64,000 nucleotides of DNA. It comes from Streptomyces sp. Q6. GTDB taxonomy: Bacteria > Actinomycetota > Actinomycetes > Streptomycetales > Streptomycetaceae. The translations under genes were made by a program, and so were the position numbers. Location of the stretch: positions 1,054,001-1,118,000 of the forward strand of contig NZ_CP146022.1 in NCBI RefSeq assembly GCF_036967205.1, given 5' to 3'. Shown piece after piece: positions 26,102-34,834 of this stretch; position 1 is the stretch's first letter; every line of letters starts with the position of its first letter. Under the pieces are notes generated by a model that was not told the origin of the DNA, searched no databases, and saw only the letters and a list, made by a program, of their open reading frames with translations.

Positions 26102-27328
26102 CTAGCGGATCGGCATCCCGGCGAGGGTGCGGGCGATGACCAGACGCTGGATCTCGCTCGTGCCCTCGAAGATCGTGTAGATCGCCGCGTCACGGTGCAT
26201 GCGCTCCACGGGGTACTCCCGCGTGAACCCGTTCCCGCCCAGGATCTGGATCGCCTGCGCGGTGACCTTCTTCGCGGTCTCGCTCGCGAACAGCTTGGAC
26301 ATGGAGCCCTCGGCGCTCTCGAACTTCTTGCCCGTGGTCGCCATCCACGAGGCACGCCACACCAGGAGGCGCGCGGCGTCGATCTGGGTGCGCATGTCCG
26401 CCAGCTGGAACGCGATGCCCTGGTTGTCGATGATCGGGCGGCCGAACTGCTCGCGCGTCTTCGCGTACTCCAGTGCCTCTTCGTAGGCGGCGCGGGCGGT
26501 GCCCACCGCCATCGCGCCGACGGCCGGACGCGACGCCTCGAAGGTGGCCATCGCGGCGTTCTTCACGCGCTCGCCCCCCTTGGCGGCCTTCTCACGCGCG
26601 CGGGCGAGCCGCTCGTCCAGCTTGTCCTTGCCGCCGAGCAGGCAGGAGCCGGGGACCCGGACGTTCTCCAGAACGACCTCGGCCGTGTGCGAGGCGCGGA
26701 TGCCGTGCTTCTTGAACTTCTGCCCCTGGGACAGTCCCGGAGTGTTCGGCGGCACGATGAAGGAGGCGTGCCCCTTGGAGCCGAGTTCGGGGTCGATGGA
26801 GGCGACGACCACGTGGACGTTGGCGATTCCGCCGTTCGTCGCCCACGTCTTGGTGCCGTTGAGGACCCACTCATCCTTGGCCTCGTCGTACACGGCACGC
26901 GTGCGCATGGAGGCGACGTCGGAACCGGCGTCCGGCTCGGAGGAGCAGAAGGCGGCCACCTTCACGTCGTTCACGTCGCCGTACATCTGCGGGATCCAGG
27001 TCCCTATCTGCTCCTCGGTGCCGTTGGCGAGGACGCCGACCGCGGCGAGGCCCGTACCGACGATCGACAGGGCGATGCCCGCGTCGCCCCAGAACAGCTC
27101 CTCCATGGCCATCGGAATACCGAGGCCGGTCGGGTCGAAGAACTGCTGCGCGTAGAAGTCGAGGGAGTAGATTCCGAGCTTGGCCGCTTCCTGGATGACC
27201 GGCCAGGGAGTCTCCTCGCGTTCGTCCCACTCGGCGGCCGCGGGGCGGATCACATCGGCGGCAAATCCGTGAAGCCAGTCACGGACTTCTTTCTGCTCGT
27301 CGTTGAGATCCATGGTGAACTCGGCCAT
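26102..27328 (-). CDS. Acyl-CoA dehydrogenase
   Basis: A 408-residue flavoprotein. The N-terminal helical domain, the middle strand signature AAFCSSEPDAGSDVASMRT and WVLNGTKTWATNG, and the C-terminal QILGGNGFTREYPVERMHRDA are all canonical; the catalytic base is Glu388 in IFEGTSEIQ. There is an insertion of charged residues (about 235-260, DERLARAREKAAKGGERVK) that is longer than in typical short-chain enzymes. It oxidises an acyl-CoA to the 2-enoyl-CoA, passing electrons to ETF. It is divergent from a TetR gene with a palindrome between them. Confidence 0.95.
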   Translation of the reverse strand: MAEFTMDLNDEQKEVRDWLHGFAADVIRPAAAEWDEREETPWPVIQEAAKLGIYSLDFYAQQFFDPTGLGIPMAMEELFWGDAGIALSIVGTGLAAVGVLANGTEEQIGTWIPQMYGDVNDVKVAAFCSSEPDAGSDVASMRTRAVYDEAKDEWVLNGTKTWATNGGIANVHVVVASIDPELGSKGHASFIVPPNTPGLSQGQKFKKHGIRASHTAEVVLENVRVPGSCLLGGKDKLDERLARAREKAAKGGERVKNAAMATFEASRPAVGAMAVGTARAAYEEALEYAKTREQFGRPIIDNQGIAFQLADMRTQIDAARLLVWRASWMATTGKKFESAEGSMSKLFASETAKKVTAQAIQILGGNGFTREYPVERMHRDAAIYTIFEGTSEIQRLVIARTLAGMPIR

Positions 27329-27384
27329 AACCCCTCCAGGGCTGCGTACACTGCATATGTTACTTGCGGTAACGAGAGTCTGTT

Positions 27385-27396
27385 ACTGGCCAGTAG
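27385..27396. promoter_or_regulatory. 12-bp palindrome between acyl-CoA dehydrogenase and tetR, probable operator
   Basis: TACTGGCCAGTA is a perfect palindrome, preceded about 30 bp away by GTTACTTGCGGTAAC (27359-27373), a perfect 6-base inverted repeat around TGC. Both lie in the 162-bp divergent region near the dehydrogenase start. They fit TetR-family half-site spacing. Confidence 0.6.
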
Positions 27397-27490
27397 GCAA
27401 TGTCAACCTCCGAGTACGCGTTCGATACCGCATGGCCATCGGGTGTTACCTTTCGCGTGCGTCAAGCAATCGCACGGGCGGGGAGACCTC

Positions 27491-28144
27491 ATGGAGACCA
27501 CACAGCGGACCGAGCAGCGCGCGGATCAACGGTCCGCGGCCGAGCGCCGGCGGCGTGAGCTGCTCGAGGCCGCGGACCGCGTGGTGCTCCGGGACGGCCC
27601 GGGTGCGTCGATGAACGCGATCGCGGCCGAGGCCGGGATCACCAAGCCGATCCTCTACCGGCACTTCGGCGACAAGGGCGGCCTCTACGCGGCCCTCGCC
27701 ACCCGCCACACGGACGCGCTGCTCGCCTCGCTGCGGGCCGCTCTCGACGCCCCCGCCGAGCGGCGTGAGCGCGTGGAGGCCACGCTCGACACCTACCTCG
27801 CGGCGATCGAGGCCAGGCCGCAGGTCTACCGGTTCCTGATGCATCCGGCGGAGGGTTCCCCCGGCGACTCCGGGTTCGACGTCGGCCGACACTCCGCCCC
27901 GCTGCTCCGTCGCATGGGCGAGGAACTGGCCGAGGTCATCGAGGAGCGCGTGGACCTCGGGCCCGCGAGTCAGCAACTCGCGCGCGTATGGGGGCACGGG
28001 ATCGTCGGGATGATGCACGCCGCGGGCGACTGGTGGCTCGGGGACCGGCCGTGCACGCGGGCCGAACTGGTCCAGGGACTCGCCGACCTCCTGTGGGGAC
28101 GGCTCGCCGCCGCGGGCGACAAGGCCGGCGGCCCGGGATTCTGA
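27491..28144 (+). CDS. TetR-family transcriptional regulator
   Basis: A 217-residue TetR protein. The HTH is in GASMNAIAAEAGITKPILYRHFGDKGGLYAAL, and the C-terminal ligand domain is helical (LLRRMGEELAEVIEERVDLG, GIVGMMHAAGDWWL). GGGGAGA precedes the ATG at 27491. It is divergent from the acyl-CoA dehydrogenase and probably represses it in response to acyl-CoA. The ligand is an inference from context. Confidence 0.92.
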   Translation: METTQRTEQRADQRSAAERRRRELLEAADRVVLRDGPGASMNAIAAEAGITKPILYRHFGDKGGLYAALATRHTDALLASLRAALDAPAERRERVEATLDTYLAAIEARPQVYRFLMHPAEGSPGDSGFDVGRHSAPLLRRMGEELAEVIEERVDLGPASQQLARVWGHGIVGMMHAAGDWWLGDRPCTRAELVQGLADLLWGRLAAAGDKAGGPGF

Positions 28145-28156
28145 GCCCCGCGGGCG

Positions 28157-28711
28157 CTACCGCGCCGCGTTGTTCGCCGCCCACGGCGCCCGCGCCGCCT
28201 GACGCAGCACCCGGCGCCTGCGCCATCCGGTGACCCGGTCCGTGTACGTGCGGCCCTCCACGTGGTCGCACTCGTGCTGGAGGCAGCGCGCGAACCACCC
28301 CGTTCCATGGACGACCACCGGGTCGCCGTGCACGTCCTGCCCCTCCACGCGCGCGTGGTCGAAGCGCGGCGTGCCGGCCTCCAGACCCGGCAGCGACAGA
28401 CAGCCCTCGGGACCGCGCACCACCACGCCGTCCGCCGCCACGAGTCGCGGGTTCACGACGTGGCCGACGTGCCGTACATCGTCGTCGTCCTCGCAGTCGT
28501 AGACGAACACCCGCAACGCCTCGCCCACTTGGTTCGCCGCGAGACCCACGCCCTGCGCCGCGTACATGGTGGCGAACATGTCCTCCACCAGCCGCGCGAG
28601 CGAAGGGCCGAAGTCCGTGACGTCCGCGCACGGTTGATGGAGCACGGGGTCACCGAGCAGGGTCAGGGGTCGTACGCGCCCTGAGGCGCCCGGGATCGAG
28701 CCGTGTCGCAT
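28157..28711 (-). CDS. def: Peptide deformylase
   Basis: A 184-residue metalloenzyme with all three deformylase motifs: GVGLAANQVG (motif 1), EGCLSLPG (motif 2, Cys ligand) and QHECDHVEG (motif 3, two His ligands and catalytic Glu). It removes the formyl group from nascent protein N-termini. The C-terminal tail (GWRRRRVLRQAARAPWAANNAAR) is basic. Streptomyces usually carry several deformylase genes, and this may be an extra copy, not linked to fmt here. It is convergent with tetR. Confidence 0.95.
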   Translation of the reverse strand: MRHGSIPGASGRVRPLTLLGDPVLHQPCADVTDFGPSLARLVEDMFATMYAAQGVGLAANQVGEALRVFVYDCEDDDDVRHVGHVVNPRLVAADGVVVRGPEGCLSLPGLEAGTPRFDHARVEGQDVHGDPVVVHGTGWFARCLQHECDHVEGRTYTDRVTGWRRRRVLRQAARAPWAANNAAR

Positions 28712-28851
28712 GGCGGTAAGGGTACGGTCCGGTAAGCACCCCGTTTCGCAGGTGGTGCCGCAGTTCGGGCTTGTCAGACCTTCTCGATAGGCTGAGGCCG
28801 AAACGATGCCGGGGGCAGGCGCGGCGCCGTACGCAAGGAGGACCCAGGAAG

Positions 28852-30090
28852 ATGGCAGCCAACTCGGAGTCGATGACTCCGCGGGCCAAGCTGGCCGTGA
28901 CGGCCGGCAAGGCAGCGGCCGCGGTGTCGCGCGCGGCAGGACGCGGCAGCGGATCGGTGATCGGCGGCAAGGTCGCCCTCAAGCTCGACCCGGAGCTGCT
29001 CGGACGGCTCGCCCAGCACCTGGACGTGGTGCTCGTCTCCGCCACCAACGGCAAGACGACGACCACGCGTCTGATCGCCGAGGCCCTGCGCGCCAGCGGC
29101 CCGGTCGTCTCGAACGCGCTGGGCGCGAACATGCCCGCGGGCATCACCTCCGCCCTGGCCGGCGGTTCCGACGCCAAGTTCGGTGTCATCGAGGTCGACG
29201 AGAAGTACCTGGCCGGTGTCGCCCGTGACACGGACCCCAAGGCGATCGCGCTGCTCAACCTCTCGCGCGACCAGCTCGACCGCGCCGCCGAGACCCGCAT
29301 GCTCGCCGAGAAGTGGCGCGAGGGCCTCGCCGGTTCGAAGTCCCTCGTGATCGCGAACGCCGACGACCCGCTCATCGTGTGGGCCGCCTCCTCCTCGCCG
29401 AACGTGGTGTGGGTCGCCGCGGGCCAGGAGTGGAAGGACGACGCCTGGTCCTGCCCGGCGTGCGGCGGCGTGATGCAGCGCCCCGGCGACGACTGGTTCT
29501 GCGGCGAGTGCGGCTTCCGCCGCCCGACCGCGAGCTGGGCGCTTCAGGGCGACTACGTCCTGGACCCGCACGGCTCCGCCTGGCCGATCCACCTCCAGCT
29601 GCCGGGCCGCGCCAACAAGGCGAACGCGGCGACCTCGGCCGCCGTCGCCGCCTGCTTCGGCGTTCCGCCGCAGGTCGCCCTGGAGCGCATGTACCAGGTC
29701 CAGGCGGTCGCGGGCCGCTACGACGTCGTGCAGTTCCTGAACCGGGACCTGCGCCTGCTGCTCGCCAAGAACCCGGCGGGCTGGCTCGAAACGTTCACTC
29801 TGATCGACCCGCCGCCCACCCCGGTGATCCTTTCGGTGAACGCGCGCGGTGCGGACGGCACCGACACGTCCTGGCTGTGGGACGTCGACTACACGCGGCT
29901 CTCCGGGCACCCGATCTGCGTGATCGGCGACCGCAAGCTCGACCTGGCGGTCCGGCTCGAGGTCGCGGGCCTGGAGTTCCGGGTCTGCGAGACGCTCGAC
30001 GAGGCGGTGCAGATGTCCCCGCCCGGACGCATCGAGCTGATCGCCAACTACACCGCCTTCCAGGACGTCCGCCGCCGCGTGGGCAACTGA
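28852..30090 (+). CDS. murT: Lipid II isoglutaminyl synthase, Mur ligase subunit
   Basis: A 412-residue Mur-ligase-like protein. ATP-binding motif SATNGKTTT (63-71), a four-Cys zinc ribbon (C201, C204, C217, C220) inserted in the central domain, and the C-terminal DUF1727 domain mark MurT. With GatD it amidates the D-glutamate of lipid II using ATP and glutamine-derived ammonia, which is needed for peptidoglycan cross-linking. The ATG at 28852 has GGAGG/AGGAAG sites upstream; the frame is open for 27 codons before it. It is followed by gatD after 35 bp. Confidence 0.95.
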   Translation: MAANSESMTPRAKLAVTAGKAAAAVSRAAGRGSGSVIGGKVALKLDPELLGRLAQHLDVVLVSATNGKTTTTRLIAEALRASGPVVSNALGANMPAGITSALAGGSDAKFGVIEVDEKYLAGVARDTDPKAIALLNLSRDQLDRAAETRMLAEKWREGLAGSKSLVIANADDPLIVWAASSSPNVVWVAAGQEWKDDAWSCPACGGVMQRPGDDWFCGECGFRRPTASWALQGDYVLDPHGSAWPIHLQLPGRANKANAATSAAVAACFGVPPQVALERMYQVQAVAGRYDVVQFLNRDLRLLLAKNPAGWLETFTLIDPPPTPVILSVNARGADGTDTSWLWDVDYTRLSGHPICVIGDRKLDLAVRLEVAGLEFRVCETLDEAVQMSPPGRIELIANYTAFQDVRRRVGN

Positions 30091-30125
30091 CCCGAGCCAT
30101 ACGACCAGGAAGCCTCTTAAGGATC

Positions 30126-30863
30126 ATGAGCATGAGCGACAGCAGCCTGCGTCTCGTGTGGGTCTACCCCGACCTGCTGAGCACCTACGGCGACCAGGGC
30201 AACGCCCTCGTGGTGGAGCGCCGCGCGCGTCAGCGCCGCCTCCAGGTCGAGCGCTACGACGTGCGCAGCGACCAGCCGGTGCCCACGTCCGGTGACATCT
30301 ACCTGATCGGCGGCGGCGAGGACCGCCCGCAGCGCCTGGCGGCCGAGCGGCTGCGCCGTGACGGCGGCCTCCAGCGCGCGGTGGGCAACGGCGCGATCGT
30401 GTTCTCCGTGTGCGCCGGGTACCAGATCCTCGGCCACGAGTTCATCAACGACCTCGGCGAGCGCGAGCCCGGCCTCGGTCTGCTCGACGTCGTCTCCACG
30501 CGCGGCGAGGGCGAGCGGTGCGTCGGTGACGTACTGGCCGACATCGACCCGCAGTTGGGCCTGCCGCCGCTGACCGGGTTCGAGAACCACCAGGGCGTCA
30601 CGCACCTCGGCCCCTCGGCGCGGCCGTTCGCCCGCACCCGCCTCGGCAAGGGCAACGGCACGGGGGACGGCACCGAAGGCGCCTTCAACGACACGGTGTT
30701 CGGCACGTACATGCACGGTCCCGTGCTGGCCCGTAATCCGCTGATCGCGGACCTGCTGCTGAAGCTGGCGCTCGATGTGAACGCGCTGCCCCCGGTGGAC
30801 GACCGCTGGTACGACGCGCTCCGCGACGAGCGGATCGCCGCCGCGACCGCGCAGCCCGCCTGA
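30126..30863 (+). CDS. gatD: Lipid II isoglutaminyl synthase, glutamine amidotransferase subunit
   Basis: A 245-residue CobB/CobQ-type class I glutaminase. Nucleophile Cys96 in FSVCAGYQILG and catalytic His197 in TYMHGPVLARNP; the conserved YPDLLSTYGDQGNALVV N-terminus is typical. It hydrolyses glutamine and channels ammonia to MurT. ATGs at 30126 and 30132 are both usable. It sits 35 bp after murT and is followed by a short GC hairpin, consistent with a murT-gatD operon. Confidence 0.95.
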   Translation: MSMSDSSLRLVWVYPDLLSTYGDQGNALVVERRARQRRLQVERYDVRSDQPVPTSGDIYLIGGGEDRPQRLAAERLRRDGGLQRAVGNGAIVFSVCAGYQILGHEFINDLGEREPGLGLLDVVSTRGEGERCVGDVLADIDPQLGLPPLTGFENHQGVTHLGPSARPFARTRLGKGNGTGDGTEGAFNDTVFGTYMHGPVLARNPLIADLLLKLALDVNALPPVDDRWYDALRDERIAAATAQPA

Positions 30864-30875
30864 GCGTCCTCACCG

Positions 30876-30888
30876 GCCCCTTCGGGGC
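30876..30888 (+). terminator. Short GC hairpin after gatD
   Basis: GCCCC and GGGGC pair around a TTC loop, 13 bases after the gatD stop. The stem is short but very stable; no U-run follows. Likely the end of the murT-gatD transcript, with modest certainty. Confidence 0.4.
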
Positions 30889-31031
30889 GCTCGCGCGCCC
30901 ATATGAGCGGGAGTGTCCAGCTGGCGGACGCCTCTTACGGACGGCCCCCCGTGCGCCGATAAGGTACGGGGGATCCAGCCGGACGACGTGGTCCGGTCAT
31001 CGGCCCACGTTTGCAAAGGTATCCCGGGCTT

Positions 31032-32057
31032 ATGCGTATTGGTGTCCTCACCTCAGGCGGCGACTGTCCCGGGCTGAACGCCGTGATCCGTTCGGTCGTG
31101 CACCGTGCCGTCGTCGACCACGGCGACGAGGTCATCGGCTTCCACGACGGATGGAAGGGCCTGCTCGAATGCGACTACCGCAAGCTGGACCTGGACGCGG
31201 TGGGCGGCATCCTCGCCCGCGGCGGCACCATCCTCGGCTCCTCCCGGGTGCAGCCCGCCCATCTGCGGGACGGCGTCGAGCGGGCCAAGGGCCATGTCGC
31301 CGATCTCGGTCTTGACGCGATCATCCCGATCGGCGGCGAGGGCACGCTCAAGGCGGCCCGTCTGCTGTCCGACAGCGGACTGCCGATCGTGGGCGTTCCG
31401 AAGACCATCGACAACGACATCGCCGTCACGGACGTCACCTTCGGCTTCGACACCGCCGTCGGTGTGGCGACCGAGGCGCTCGACCGGCTGAAGACCACCG
31501 CCGAGTCGCACCAGCGCGTGCTGATCGTCGAGGTCATGGGGCGGCACACCGGCTGGATCGCCCTCCACTCGGGCATGGCCGCCGGCGCGCACGCCATCGT
31601 CGTACCGGAGCGCCCCTTCGACATCGACGAGCTGGCCGCGAAGGTCGGCGAGCGGTTCGAGGCCGGCAAGAAGTTCGCCATCGTCGTCGCCGCCGAGGGC
31701 GCCAAGCCCCGCGCCGGTTCGATGGAGTTCGACGAGGGCGTCAAGGACGTCTACGGCCACGAGCGCTTCGCGGGGATCGCGCGGCAGCTCTCCGTCGAGC
31801 TGGAGGAGCGCCTCGGCAAGGAGGCGCGTCCGGTGATCCTCGGCCATGTGCAGCGCGGCGGCACGCCCACCGCGTACGACCGGGTGCTCGCGACGCGGTT
31901 CGGCTGGCACGCCGTCGAGGCGGTGCACCGCGGGGAGTTCGGCAAGATGACCGCGCTGCGCGGCACCGACATCGTGATGGTGTCGCTCGCGGAGGCCGTG
32001 CAGACGCTGAAGACCGTGCCCGAGGAGCGGTACGCCGAGGCCGAGTGCGTGTTGTGA
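31032..32057 (+). CDS. pfkA: 6-phosphofructokinase
   Basis: A 341-residue group III phosphofructokinase. TSGGDCPGLNAVIR binds nucleotide, GGEGTLKAA carries the Gly that favours ATP over pyrophosphate, PKTIDNDIAVTD holds the catalytic Asp, and VEVMGRHTGWIA and LGHVQRGGTP bind fructose 6-phosphate. It phosphorylates fructose 6-phosphate to the 1,6-bisphosphate. The ATG at 31032 is chosen over an upstream in-frame start because MRIGVLTSGGD matches the family N-terminus. A strong terminator follows. Confidence 0.96.
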   Translation: MRIGVLTSGGDCPGLNAVIRSVVHRAVVDHGDEVIGFHDGWKGLLECDYRKLDLDAVGGILARGGTILGSSRVQPAHLRDGVERAKGHVADLGLDAIIPIGGEGTLKAARLLSDSGLPIVGVPKTIDNDIAVTDVTFGFDTAVGVATEALDRLKTTAESHQRVLIVEVMGRHTGWIALHSGMAAGAHAIVVPERPFDIDELAAKVGERFEAGKKFAIVVAAEGAKPRAGSMEFDEGVKDVYGHERFAGIARQLSVELEERLGKEARPVILGHVQRGGTPTAYDRVLATRFGWHAVEAVHRGEFGKMTALRGTDIVMVSLAEAVQTLKTVPEERYAEAECVL

Positions 32058-32127
32058 CACCGCGCCGGTGACCCCCTGCTCGTGACGCCGCTCATGAGAA
32101 CCGACGCTCTTTAGGTTCCTTTTGCCG

Positions 32128-32167
32128 AGAACCGCCCCCGGCCGCGACCGCGCCCGGGGGCGGTTCT
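32128..32167 (+). terminator. Strong terminator after pfkA
   Basis: A perfect 14-bp inverted repeat: 32128-32141 (AGAACCGCCCCCGG) with 32154-32167 (CCGGGGGCGGTTCT), loop of 12 nt. It lies between pfkA and the CtaG-like gene and has no other coding role. Confidence 0.85.
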
Positions 32168-32215
32168 AGTCTGGTGGCGCACAATCCGTACGAAACGAGC
32201 AACAGGAGCCGGCGG

Positions 32216-33169
32216 ATGGATCACAGCGGGCACGGCATGAACATGGATCTGCCGCCGTTCACGCTGGGGCGGGGCCTGGAATGGTCGGCCGACCCCTTCT
32301 TCCTCGTGGGCTGCCTCCTCGCGCTCGCCCTGTACGGGTGGGGCGTCGTCCGGCTCGCCCGGCGCGGCGACTCCTGGCCGCTCTCCCGGACCCTCACGTT
32401 CGTCGTGGGTGTGCTCACCATCGGTCTGGTGATGTGCACCAAGCTGAACGACTACGGCATGGTCATGTTCAGCGTGCACATGGTGCAGCACATGGTCATC
32501 AGCATGTTGTCGCCGATCCTGCTGCTGATGGGCGCGCCGGTCACGCTCGCGCTGCGGGCGCTGCCGGTGGCGGCCAAGCGCGGCAACAAGGGTCCGCGCG
32601 AGCTGCTCCTGATGCTGCTGCACAGTCGCTACATGCGGATCATCACGCATCCCGCGTTCACGATCCCGCTGTTCATCGCGAGCCTGTACGCCCTCTATTT
32701 CACGCCGTTGTTCGACTTCCTGATGGGGTCGAGGATCGGGCACCTCGGGATGATGGTGCACTTCCTCGCCGTGGGCCTGGTGTTCTTCTGGCCGATCATG
32801 GGCGTGGACCCGGGACCGCACCGTCCCGGCTATGTGATGCGCATGCTGGAGCTGTTCGCGGGCATGCCGTTCCACGCGTTCTTCGGCATCGCGCTGATGA
32901 TGGCGAGCACCACGATGGTCGGCACGTTCGACAATCCGCCGGCCTCCCTCGGCATCGATCCGCTCGCCGATCAGACGGCGGCCGGCGGCATCGCGTGGGC
33001 GTTCAGTGAGGTGCCGTCGGTCCTGGTGCTGCTCGCGTTGCTGTTCCAGTGGAAGAAGTCGGACGACCGGCAGGCGCGGCGCAAGGACCGCGCCGCGGAC
33101 CGGGACGGCGACAAGGAGCTGGCGGAGTACAACGCTTATCTGGCCTCCCTGAACGCGCGCGGACAGTAG
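32216..33169 (+). CDS. CtaG-family cytochrome c oxidase assembly membrane protein
   Basis: A 317-residue polytopic protein with seven predicted helices. It has His-rich conserved segments: the N-terminal MDHSGHGMNMD (a possible copper-binding motif), MFSVHMVQHMVISMLSPILLL and HFLAVGLVFFWPIMGVDPGPHR, as in the caa3_CtaG family. It probably helps insert copper or assemble the aa3/caa3 oxidase. AGGAG lies 9 bases before ATG 32216; an upstream GTG at 32174 is less likely. The C-terminus is charged and cytoplasmic. Confidence 0.92.
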   Translation: MDHSGHGMNMDLPPFTLGRGLEWSADPFFLVGCLLALALYGWGVVRLARRGDSWPLSRTLTFVVGVLTIGLVMCTKLNDYGMVMFSVHMVQHMVISMLSPILLLMGAPVTLALRALPVAAKRGNKGPRELLLMLLHSRYMRIITHPAFTIPLFIASLYALYFTPLFDFLMGSRIGHLGMMVHFLAVGLVFFWPIMGVDPGPHRPGYVMRMLELFAGMPFHAFFGIALMMASTTMVGTFDNPPASLGIDPLADQTAAGGIAWAFSEVPSVLVLLALLFQWKKSDDRQARRKDRAADRDGDKELAEYNAYLASLNARGQ

Positions 33170-33269
33170 CGCCACCACCCCCTCACGGGTGACTATGGCC
33201 TTCTGGCCGCGGCTTCGGGCGCCGCACACCGCACGTACGCCGTCCTGGCTGCCGGGAGGAGGGTGCGTG

Positions 33270-33428
33270 ATGCCCGGATCCACGAAGACGATGGGCGTGT
33301 TCACCGTCGGAGGTCTGGTGGCCGTGACCGCCTACACGGTGGCGCTGGGGAGCAACGGCTGGCTGTGGTTCGGCTGGGTCGTGCTCGGCCTGATCACGGT
33401 GGCGATGGTGGCGTCCAGGAGCGCCTGA
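33270..33428 (+). CDS. Small membrane protein
   Basis: Fifty-two residues, MPGSTKTMGVFTVGGLVAVTA followed by a second hydrophobic helix (WLWFGWVVLGLITVAMVASR). A GGGAGGAGGG ribosome site ends 6 bases before the ATG at 33270, which supports translation. It is on the same strand as the CtaG-like gene 100 bp upstream. The family is not recognised. It could be a small respiratory-chain accessory by neighbourhood only. Confidence 0.65.
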   Translation: MPGSTKTMGVFTVGGLVAVTAYTVALGSNGWLWFGWVVLGLITVAMVASRSA

Positions 33429-33456
33429 GTCGCGGGCCGCCCGGCGGCCGGCGGGG

Positions 33457-33852
33457 TCAGAAGCGGAAGACGTGGCCCGTCGCGGCGTCCATCTCGCAGG
33501 CGTTGCCGTACGTCTTGTGCCAGGCGACCATCATGCCGCGGTGCGAGCCGATGGCGCTGACGGTGACCGGGGCGTACTCCTTCGTGCAGATCCGCGCGGC
33601 CCCCTCCGGCGTCAGCGGTCCGTCGAGGTCGCCGCCCGCCGCGTCCAGCTCGGCGCACGCCTCAGCCGCGTACGGGTGGTGCCCCGACGGCTCGGGCGCG
33701 CAGCGCAGCAGCACGCCCCGGATCCAGGTGTTCTCGTCGCCGGAGACCGTCAGGAACAAACCGGGCTGCGGGGTCGGCTCGACGACCGCGTGGGCGGGAG
33801 CGGCCACGGCGAGGGACAGGAGCGCGGCTGCGGCGAGAGGGAGAGAACGCAT
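33457..33852 (-). CDS. Subtilisin inhibitor-like (SSI) secreted protease inhibitor
   Basis: A 131-residue secreted protein with a signal peptide (RSLPLAAAALLSLAVAAPAHA). The mature part has the four SSI cysteines (C51, C66, C89, C119), CAPEPSGHHPYAAEAC, and the reactive loop ICTK|EYAPV, where Lys91 is P1 and Glu92 P1'. SSI itself has Met at P1, so a trypsin-like target is expected here. Such inhibitors are secreted in quantity by Streptomyces and control extracellular proteases. It is divergent from the acyltransferase gene. Confidence 0.93.
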   Translation of the reverse strand: MRSLPLAAAALLSLAVAAPAHAVVEPTPQPGLFLTVSGDENTWIRGVLLRCAPEPSGHHPYAAEACAELDAAGGDLDGPLTPEGAARICTKEYAPVTVSAIGSHRGMMVAWHKTYGNACEMDAATGHVFRF

Positions 33853-34055
33853 GGCGTGGGCCTCCGGGGCTGGACGTCAGGGGGCAACAGGCCACCTTCC
33901 GCGGCCGCCGCTGCCAAGCGGACGCGCCGCACGGGCTCCGGACAGGGCCCGATCGGGCTCTCGCGTCCGCGCCGACGATTGACTACTGTGCGCACGCACC
34001 CGGTCCACGCACTGCGCACCTCCTCGGTGCAGCCTCATGGGGGAAGGCGAGCGGA

Positions 34056-34772
34056 ATGTTCTACCGACTGCTCAAGTACGTGCTCCTCGGGCCGCTGCTG
34101 CGGCTGATGTTCCGGCCCAGGATCGAGGGTCTGGAACACATGCCGGACTCCGGCGCCGCGATCGTCGCGGGCAATCATCTGTCGTTCTCCGACCACTTCC
34201 TGATGCCCGCGATCATCAAGCGCCGGATCACGTTCCTGGCGAAGGCCGAGTACTTCACCGGCCCCGGGATCAAGGGCCGGCTGACCGCCGCGTTCTTCCG
34301 CAGCGCCGGTCAGATCCCGGTCGACCGCTCGGGCAAGGAGGCGGGACAGGCCGCGATCCGCGAGGGTCTGGGGGTGCTGCGCCGCGGCGAACTGCTCGGC
34401 ATCTACCCGGAGGGCACGCGCTCGCACGACGGGCGCCTGTACAAGGGCAAGGTGGGCGTCGCCGCCATGGCCCTGAAGGCGCAGGTGCCGGTGATCCCGT
34501 GCGCGATGATCGGCACGTTCGAGGCCCAGCCGCCCGGTCAGAAGATCCCGAACATGCGGCGGGTGACGATCCGCTTCGGCCGCCCGCTGGACTTCTCGCG
34601 GTACGCGGGGATGGAGGGCGAGAAGGCCATCCTGCGGGCCGTCACGGACGAGATCATGTACGCGATCCTGGAGCTGTCCGGCCAGGAGTACGTCGACAAG
34701 TACGCGGCGCTGGTCAAGGCGGAGGCCGAGGCGGCGAAGGCGCGCAGGTTCCCGCGGATGCCGCTCAGCTGA
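34056..34772 (+). CDS. 1-acyl-sn-glycerol-3-phosphate acyltransferase (PlsC-like)
   Basis: A 238-residue membrane-associated acyltransferase. Catalytic motif I NHLSFSD (HX4D), motif II GQIPVDRSG, motif III YPEGTRSHDG and motif IV VPVIPCAM are all intact. It transfers an acyl chain to lysophosphatidate or a related acceptor in phospholipid synthesis. The N-terminal FYRLLKYVLLGPLLRLMF helix anchors it. GGGGGAAGGCGA precedes the ATG. The next gene follows on the same strand after 62 bp. Confidence 0.93.
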   Translation: MFYRLLKYVLLGPLLRLMFRPRIEGLEHMPDSGAAIVAGNHLSFSDHFLMPAIIKRRITFLAKAEYFTGPGIKGRLTAAFFRSAGQIPVDRSGKEAGQAAIREGLGVLRRGELLGIYPEGTRSHDGRLYKGKVGVAAMALKAQVPVIPCAMIGTFEAQPPGQKIPNMRRVTIRFGRPLDFSRYAGMEGEKAILRAVTDEIMYAILELSGQEYVDKYAALVKAEAEAAKARRFPRMPLS

Positions 34773-34834
34773 ACCGCTCTGCGCTGGGCAGAAAACCCTG
34801 TCCCGGCGTCCTTGATCGCCGTAGCGTCCGGGCC

